A DNA stretch of 64,000 nt, from contig DATAUK010000013.1 in NCBI GenBank assembly GCA_036268295.1, positions 157,759-221,758 of the forward strand. Reading direction: 5' to 3'. The position numbers and the translations under genes were made by a program. Shown here in pieces: positions 60,146-64,000 of the stretch. This stretch comes from DATAUK01 sp036268295. Lineage in GTDB: Bacteria; Actinomycetota; Actinomycetes; JAFAQI01. Position 1 is the stretch's first letter, and each line of letters opens with the position of its first letter. The notes beneath the pieces were generated by a model. That model did not search any database. It worked only from the letters and a program-made list of their open reading frames with translations, and had not been told where the DNA came from.

Positions 60146-60895
60146 GTGACGTTGTTCCACGCGCTCATCATCGTGGCGGTCGGCCTGGTGGCCGGCATGG
60201 TCAACACGATTGTGGGCTCCGGCTCGCTGCTGACGTTCCCGACGCTGCTTGCGCTGGGCTACCCGCCGGTGCTGGCGAACGTCTCCAACACGGTCGGTCT
60301 GATCAGTGGTTCGCTCAGCGGCGCGGTGGGTTATCGGCGCGAGCTCAAGGGCCAGCTGCGACGGATCCTGGCGCTGCTGCCGGCGGTCGTCCTCGGCACG
60401 GTCATCGGGGCGAGCCTGCTCCTGGCGCTACCCGGATCAGCGTTCCGCCGGGTGGTCCCGATCCTGATCCTGTTCGCCGTCGCGCTCGTGCTCGTCCAGC
60501 CCACCGTCGCCCGGCGCCGGGCCGAGCGCGGTGCCCAGCGCGAACATCCGGGCCCGTTGCTGCAGGTCGGGACGTTTCTCACCTCGATCTACGGCGGCTA
60601 CTTCGGCGCGGCGCAGGGTGTCGTGCTGCTCGGCCTGTTCGGGATCACCCTCGACGACGACTTCCAACGGCTCAACGCGGCCAAGAACGTCATCGCGGCA
60701 ACGATCAATGCCGTCGGGGCGGTCTTCTTCATCGTCACGACCACGATCGCGTGGGAGGTCGCGGGGCTGCTCTTTGTCGGCTCCACGGTGGGTGGCCAGA
60801 TCGGCGCCGTCGTCGGGCGACGACTCTCCCCGCAGGTCTTGCGGGCAACAATCGCGATCGTCGGCACCGCCGTCGCGATCAAGCTGCTGGTCTAG
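60146..60895 (+). CDS. TauE/SafE-family sulfite exporter
   Basis: A 249-residue, eight-helix membrane permease. AGMVNTIVGSGSLLTFPTLLALGYPPV, then ANVSNTVGLI, and QGVVLLGLFGI fit TauE/SafE, a family of sulfite or organosulfonate exporters. GTG 60146. No sulfur-metabolism gene lies near, so the true substrate is open. Confidence 0.88.
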   Translation: MTLFHALIIVAVGLVAGMVNTIVGSGSLLTFPTLLALGYPPVLANVSNTVGLISGSLSGAVGYRRELKGQLRRILALLPAVVLGTVIGASLLLALPGSAFRRVVPILILFAVALVLVQPTVARRRAERGAQREHPGPLLQVGTFLTSIYGGYFGAAQGVVLLGLFGITLDDDFQRLNAAKNVIAATINAVGAVFFIVTTTIAWEVAGLLFVGSTVGGQIGAVVGRRLSPQVLRATIAIVGTAVAIKLLV

Positions 60896-60970
60896 CGCCA
60901 ACCTCCCTTGCGGCGCTGCGGGCATATCCGCACACTTCCTTTGAAGACGCCTATTTCGGAGGAGAACCAC

Positions 60971-61390
60971 ATGTCCCTGACCGTCCGCCGTACCGGCCTA
61001 GGCATTCTCGTGTTGGTGGTCGCCGTGCTGGCGTCCCTCGCAACGAGGATGAGCTTTGGTTCCGCCGCTGCCGGCACCCCGTCACCGAACTACGTCGTAC
61101 AGACCAACGTCACCGTTCACCTCAAGGGTGGCGTCACCCACACCTATGGCAACGTCTCGAGGGTCCGGCTCTTCGACGGCGCCCGCAAGTTCGCGGTGAC
61201 GGTGCGCGGTGGCAGGACTCACACCTTCGGCAAGAACTTCCGTTCCTACGGCGAGAGCTTCGTGCAGGACTCGTTGCTGCCCTCCGGTATCCCGACGTCG
61301 CTGCCGACCGGTGTTCCGACCGGTCTCCCGACCGGTCTGCCGACAGGTCTGCCGACCGGCCTGCCCAGCCTCCCGATCAGCACTCCGTAA
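60971..61390 (+). CDS. Secreted protein with LPTG tandem repeats
   Basis: A 139-residue protein with an N-terminal membrane segment (LTVRRTGLGILVLVVAVLA), a polar beta-rich middle (NVTVHLKGGVTHTYGNVSRV) and a C-terminal run of LPTG-type units, residues 111-130: LPTG, VPTG, LPTG, LPTG, LPTG. They are encoded by five near-identical 12-base units (61301-61360). The sequon is not LPxTG, so sortase use is not indicated. ATG 60971 follows GGAGAACC. Function unknown. Confidence 0.75.
   Translation: MSLTVRRTGLGILVLVVAVLASLATRMSFGSAAAGTPSPNYVVQTNVTVHLKGGVTHTYGNVSRVRLFDGARKFAVTVRGGRTHTFGKNFRSYGESFVQDSLLPSGIPTSLPTGVPTGLPTGLPTGLPTGLPSLPISTP
61301..61360 (+). repeat. Five 12-bp coding repeats
   Basis: Units at 61301, 61313, 61325, 61337 and 61349, consensus CTGCCGACCGGT with single-base changes, encode LPTG/VPTG. 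Such short in-frame repeats expand or contract easily. Confidence 0.85.
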
Positions 61391-61442
61391 GCGCCGGTGA
61401 CGTTAGACTCCGCCCACGCAGCGGAGGTCTACTGGGGGCGCG

Positions 61443-61880
61443 ATGAAGGGCTTGTGGGCGATCGCCATAGTCATGACGCTCGGCGGTCTCGGCCTGGTTG
61501 CCGGCGGCGCGGTTCGACTGCATCAGGGTGAGTCCGGCCTGAAGGCGGTCGCGACGGTGAGTGAGTGTCATGCGGTCTCCAACGGAAAGACCACCAGCGA
61601 GGAGTGCTCCGGCGCCTGGATCCAAGGCGGCAGCCTGCTCGGCAACGGACACGTCGTGCTCGGCACCATCGACGGCGCTAGCAGTGGCGATGTCGGCAAA
61701 AACCTTCACGTGCGGATTCACGGCGGTACGGCGTACACGCCCTCGCTCCGACTCTCGATCGTGCTGTTCGTGCTCGGGGGACTGATCGCGCTGTTCGGCG
61801 TCTACTTCTGTTGGGCGGTCGCGACCGGACGCGCGTACGCCAAGCGGAAGCCTCGCGCGCCCGCGCCGGCCGTGACCTGA
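61443..61880 (+). CDS. Two-helix membrane protein
   Basis: A 145-residue protein: MKGLWAIAIVMTLGGLGLV (helix 1), an exported loop with two cysteines (Cys in ECHA and EECS), and LSIVLFVLGGLIALFGVYF (helix 2), then a basic cytosolic tail. No known family. ATG 61443 follows GGGGGCGCG. 52 bp downstream of the LPTG protein on the same strand. Confidence 0.72.
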   Translation: MKGLWAIAIVMTLGGLGLVAGGAVRLHQGESGLKAVATVSECHAVSNGKTTSEECSGAWIQGGSLLGNGHVVLGTIDGASSGDVGKNLHVRIHGGTAYTPSLRLSIVLFVLGGLIALFGVYFCWAVATGRAYAKRKPRAPAPAVT

Positions 61881-61990
61881 GTCTTATTCGAGGTAGTCGC
61901 CATGCGTGGATGGTTAGGGTTGGCTAGATGTGGCTTAGCGCGTTGACCTGCAGATTCACGGCTGGTCAGGGTTGGTAGCGATTGACACGG

Positions 61991-62019
61991 TGCGGACCTG
62001 CTGCGGACTTTTTGCGGAC
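61991..62019. repeat. Three TGCGGAC direct repeats, 11 bp apart
   Basis: TGCGGAC begins at 61991, 62002 and 62013, with 4-base spacers. They sit one turn of helix apart, just after the stop of the gene at 62020 (read leftward), a pattern that could be a protein-binding or integrase arm site. Confidence 0.6.
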
Positions 62020-62628
62020 TCATTCGTGGATGACAGACCTCTCGGACCCATCGTCGCGAAGGTGATGCGGCGCAGGGTCAAGTCCTCGGCTCGACGAGTA
62101 GTCCGCCTCCCGCTCGAGGTATCCACCGGGAGGCGGTACGACAACGTCGGCCAGCAGGGCACGCATTGTCACTCGGATCTCGCGGTCAAGCGCCTCGTCT
62201 GGATCCTTACCCAGATACGTGATTGTGGTGCCGTGGTGCCACAACTTCGGCTGCATGAGATAGCGATGAGCAGGCAGCATCCATGGCGGCAGTCCGAGCA
62301 GGGCGATGATCGCGGTCCTGTCGTCGTCTTGAGGAGTGCCGTGGAGGATCGCATCTGTGTAATGCGAGGCGGTAAGCCGATTGAGCGCCACGGTTTGCAC
62401 AAGATCGAGCGTGCGAGTCAGGCGAACGGAATACGCCGCCGCTTCGCGATCCTTCGCAGCTTCAATCGCAACTGCGTCAACCGCGCCCTTCGCCGCCCTC
62501 ACCTGCCGCCAAGCTGCGACTGCTGCCACGGCGGCCACAACGACCGCGACGATTGTGGCCGAGGACGTGATCCAGTCCAGTGCGGTGCCGCTGTGGACGT
62601 GAACATCTATCCGCATGAGCGCCAGCAT
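62020..62628 (-). CDS. Single-helix membrane protein in an accessory patch
   Basis: A 202-residue protein with an N-terminal helix (WITSSATIVAVVVAAVAAVAA, about 18-38) and a soluble helical domain that starts AAKGAVDAVAIEAAKDREAA and includes LLGLPPWMLPAHRYL. The sequence resembles small membrane proteins of unknown function from integrated elements. GC at third positions is lower than in the neighbours. The ATG could be at 62628 or 62616; no ribosome site is strong. No neighbour shares its strand. Confidence 0.6.
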   Translation of the reverse strand: MLALMRIDVHVHSGTALDWITSSATIVAVVVAAVAAVAAWRQVRAAKGAVDAVAIEAAKDREAAAYSVRLTRTLDLVQTVALNRLTASHYTDAILHGTPQDDDRTAIIALLGLPPWMLPAHRYLMQPKLWHHGTTITYLGKDPDEALDREIRVTMRALLADVVVPPPGGYLEREADYSSSRGLDPAPHHLRDDGSERSVIHE

Positions 62629-62869
62629 GACCGCGGTCTGGTGATGGACGCTAGGCCGGGTCGTCTGGCAGGTGTAACGCCTCATCAGCAAGGCGGCCCC
62701 GCCCAGAGCTTGCGACTCCGGACGAGGCCTTGATCCACCACCTAACTGGAGGTGACGGACCCGTGGCTACCTTTTCACGGTCCCGCTCGAGGGCACATGA
62801 GCCCCTCGCGGTCGACGTCGAGTTTTCGTCGGATGCCTCCTGCACGATCACGACCAGGAGGACCGAAGC

Positions 62870-63238
62870 ATGACATTCGAAACCGTCGAGCAGTACCAGC
62901 GCTGGGCCGATGAGACTCTCTCGCTTCAGCAAGCCATGTTCCCGCCGCCGGCTTGTCCGGCCTGGTGTGGATTACCGAACGGACATTCATACGATCGGGT
63001 CGAGCACGACGGAGAGATGACTCGGCATCACAACAGCGCGCCAGAGGCCTTCGCCGCCGTCTGGGACGTCGAACAAAACCGGCACGGCGAAATCGGCGGC
63101 GAGGTGTTCGGCATCGAAATCAGCGCGGAGTGCATCAAGAGCGAGAGCGAGTTGACATCCGACCAGGCCCGCGCTCTCGCGTCCGAACTGGTCGCCGCAG
63201 CAGACCTGCTCGACGAGATCACGGGGGTGCAGCGATGA
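62870..63238 (+). CDS. DUF6907-like protein 1
   Basis: A 122-residue protein; CPAWCGLPNGHSYDRVEHDGE, GGEVFGIEISAE and LTSDQARALASELVAAADLL fit the DUF6907-like layout (C-x2-W-C, H, then a helical end) found in actinobacterial phages and integrated elements. ATG 62870 with AGGAGGACC upstream. It overlaps the next gene by four bases. The function is not known. Confidence 0.68.
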   Translation: MTFETVEQYQRWADETLSLQQAMFPPPACPAWCGLPNGHSYDRVEHDGEMTRHHNSAPEAFAAVWDVEQNRHGEIGGEVFGIEISAECIKSESELTSDQARALASELVAAADLLDEITGVQR

Positions 63239-63627
63239 GCCCGCTGGTCGCTGAGGTCGAGATCCCCAACCACCCGGGATGGTGCACCTCAGACGACGTA
63301 GAGCCGTGCGCGATCGTGCACGAGGCGCCTCCCATCCACGCGCACTCGCAACGGTACGAGGTTCTTTTTACCTTTCGGACCCAGCAGGGGGAAGACCCGG
63401 CAGCCCGCAGCAGCAAGGGCGGCTTCGGCGCGCCAGACATCTGCCTGACGATCGATAACCGCGCGTTCGAAGACACAAGTATCGAGGTCGGAATGTCGCT
63501 CGATGAAGCGATCGCGGTTCGGAGTGCGCTTGATGAGGCGATCAGAGATCTCCAGCTCGTCTACTGGTGCGCGGCCAACGGTCACCCGACCGAGTGGGCG
63601 CTCGGGTGGAAGCCGAACGGGGACTGA
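63235..63627 (+). CDS. DUF6907-like protein 2
   Basis: A 130-residue protein; NHPGWCTSDDVEPCAIVHEAPP holds the C-x-H layout, and ICLTIDNRAFEDTSIEVGMSL is followed by AVRSALDEAIRDL. It is likely a diverged relative of the gene before, with which it is coupled by an ATGA overlap. A bidirectional terminator follows. Not found to resemble any enzyme. Confidence 0.65.
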   Translation: MSPLVAEVEIPNHPGWCTSDDVEPCAIVHEAPPIHAHSQRYEVLFTFRTQQGEDPAARSSKGGFGAPDICLTIDNRAFEDTSIEVGMSLDEAIAVRSALDEAIRDLQLVYWCAANGHPTEWALGWKPNGD

Positions 63628-63640
63628 CCAGCCCCAAGCG

Positions 63641-63666
63641 AGCGCCCCTACTGCGGTGGGGGCGCT
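63641..63666. terminator. Terminator hairpin between the DUF6907 and SnoaL-like genes
   Basis: AGCGCCCC (63641-63648) pairs with GGGGCGCT (63659-63666), followed by TTG. It lies between convergent genes and can serve both. Confidence 0.7.
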
Positions 63667-63686
63667 TTGCTGGGACGACGACGCCG

Positions 63687-64000
63687 TCACTGGGTAGTGA
63701 GTTGCTCTCCGAGTACGTCCTCGTTGGATGCCCCAGCTGACAAGTGGAAGTGCTGGATCACTGACCGCCCGTCCTGCTCCCTGGTGATCAAGGTGAACCG
63801 CATCGAGACTTCGGTGCCGTCTGAGAGCTTGACCGTCGGCCGGTCGAGAGCCCAAACGACATCTCCGGAGGAAAAAACCTTCGGATCTCCCGCAAGCACC
63901 TTGATCCCAGCGGCGCTCATTTCCGCGACCTGTTCGCCGCCGATTTTTACGATCAGGTCGCGACCTTCCCACCATTCCTCAGCGTCGCTTCCGATCCCGA
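63687..64000 (-). CDS. SnoaL-like/NTF2-fold protein, N terminus cut by the right edge
   Basis: The open frame continues to the last base and has no start in view. The visible 104 codons read from the edge: DAEEWWEGRDLIVKIGGEQ, KVFSSGDVVWALDRPTVKL, VSMRFTLITREQDGRSVIQ and QHFHLSAGASNEDVL. This matches the C-terminal part of SnoaL_3/nuclear-transport-factor-2-like proteins (GDVxW, VxxRxT, then a ...HxS strand). The family has polyketide-cyclase-like or steroid-isomerase-like enzymes and pure binders; the role here is unknown. Confidence 0.72.
   Translation of the reverse strand, partial: GIGSDAEEWWEGRDLIVKIGGEQVAEMSAAGIKVLAGDPKVFSSGDVVWALDRPTVKLSDGTEVSMRFTLITREQDGRSVIQHFHLSAGASNEDVLGEQLTTQ

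Noticed and set aside
61301..61360. LPxTG sortase signal
   Set aside because: The motif is LPTG without the variable residue, and no hydrophobic plus basic tail follows.

Overview
The window is chromosomal DNA of a very GC-rich actinobacterium. Signs are the strong G/C preference at third codon positions, many GTG and TTG starts, tightly packed genes with 4-base stop/start overlaps, an ESX-type (WXG-like) secreted toxin, an F420-type LLM oxidoreductase, a DesA3-like desaturase with its reductase, and families such as DUF4192, DUF2277, DUF4097 and DUF6907 that are mostly actinobacterial. The genus cannot be fixed from the sequence; a soil-type Frankiales/Jatrophihabitans-like or Mycobacteriales-related lineage is only a guess. 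No rRNA, tRNA or CRISPR array was seen, and no intact transposase or phage structural gene.

Layout. 1-8.6 kb: a leftward dusB-maf-M20 amidohydrolase run, a PaaN-type aldehyde dehydrogenase, a complete polar amino-acid ABC importer and a PucR-type regulator. 8.6-13.6 kb: desaturase and its electron-donor reductase, aldo/keto reductase, AlkB-like dioxygenase, RibD-C-like reductase. 13.6-15.3 kb: four 8-bp operator-like boxes in front of a ribbon-helix-helix gene and a DUF4097 gene. 15.3-24.5 kb: SGNH esterase, phosphatase, dienelactone hydrolase, GH3 hexosaminidase, exonuclease III, adenosine deaminase, TypA and an exported protein. 24.5-33 kb: a three-gene operon built from duplicated YbjQ-like domains, an SDR preceded by a tandem repeat, an LLM oxidoreductase, DUF4192, a RadC-like protein without its metal ligands, an EamA exporter and a spermidine-synthase-fold protein. 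33-41.4 kb: a long leftward run (two-partner SDR/aminotransferase, flavin disulfide oxidoreductase, alpha/beta hydrolase, peptidase E, FUSC transporter, MarR regulator). 41.4-47.9 kb: nitrilase-like amidase, a 165-bp MITE-like element, TspO, an SDR, and an ESX toxin pair with an RNase A-like C terminus. 47.9-61.9 kb: homogentisate dioxygenase and fumarylacetoacetase, a PBP4-type carboxypeptidase, SpoU methyltransferase, MFS, a GroES paralogue, Nudix, MsrA, a primary-like sigma factor, a degenerate EAL protein, a thioesterase and a TauE permease. 61.9-63.7 kb: a small accessory patch of lower GC with a membrane protein and two DUF6907-like genes, ending in a SnoaL-like gene cut by the right edge.

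How the parts work together. Aromatic catabolism appears twice (PaaN for phenylacetate; HmgA and FahA for tyrosine/homogentisate), but neither pathway is complete here. The ABC importer genes form one transcription unit. The desaturase and reductase are a natural electron-transfer pair. MsrA, the Nudix hydrolases, AlkB-like protein, exonuclease III and Maf are housekeeping damage-control genes scattered through the region.

The most interesting items are: the ESX/RNase A-like toxin with no recognisable immunity gene beside it; the ribbon-helix-helix/DUF4097 unit with helically phased operators; the MITE-like element that supplies the tspO stop codon; the duplicated YbjQ-domain operon; and the RadC-like protein lacking its catalytic histidines.
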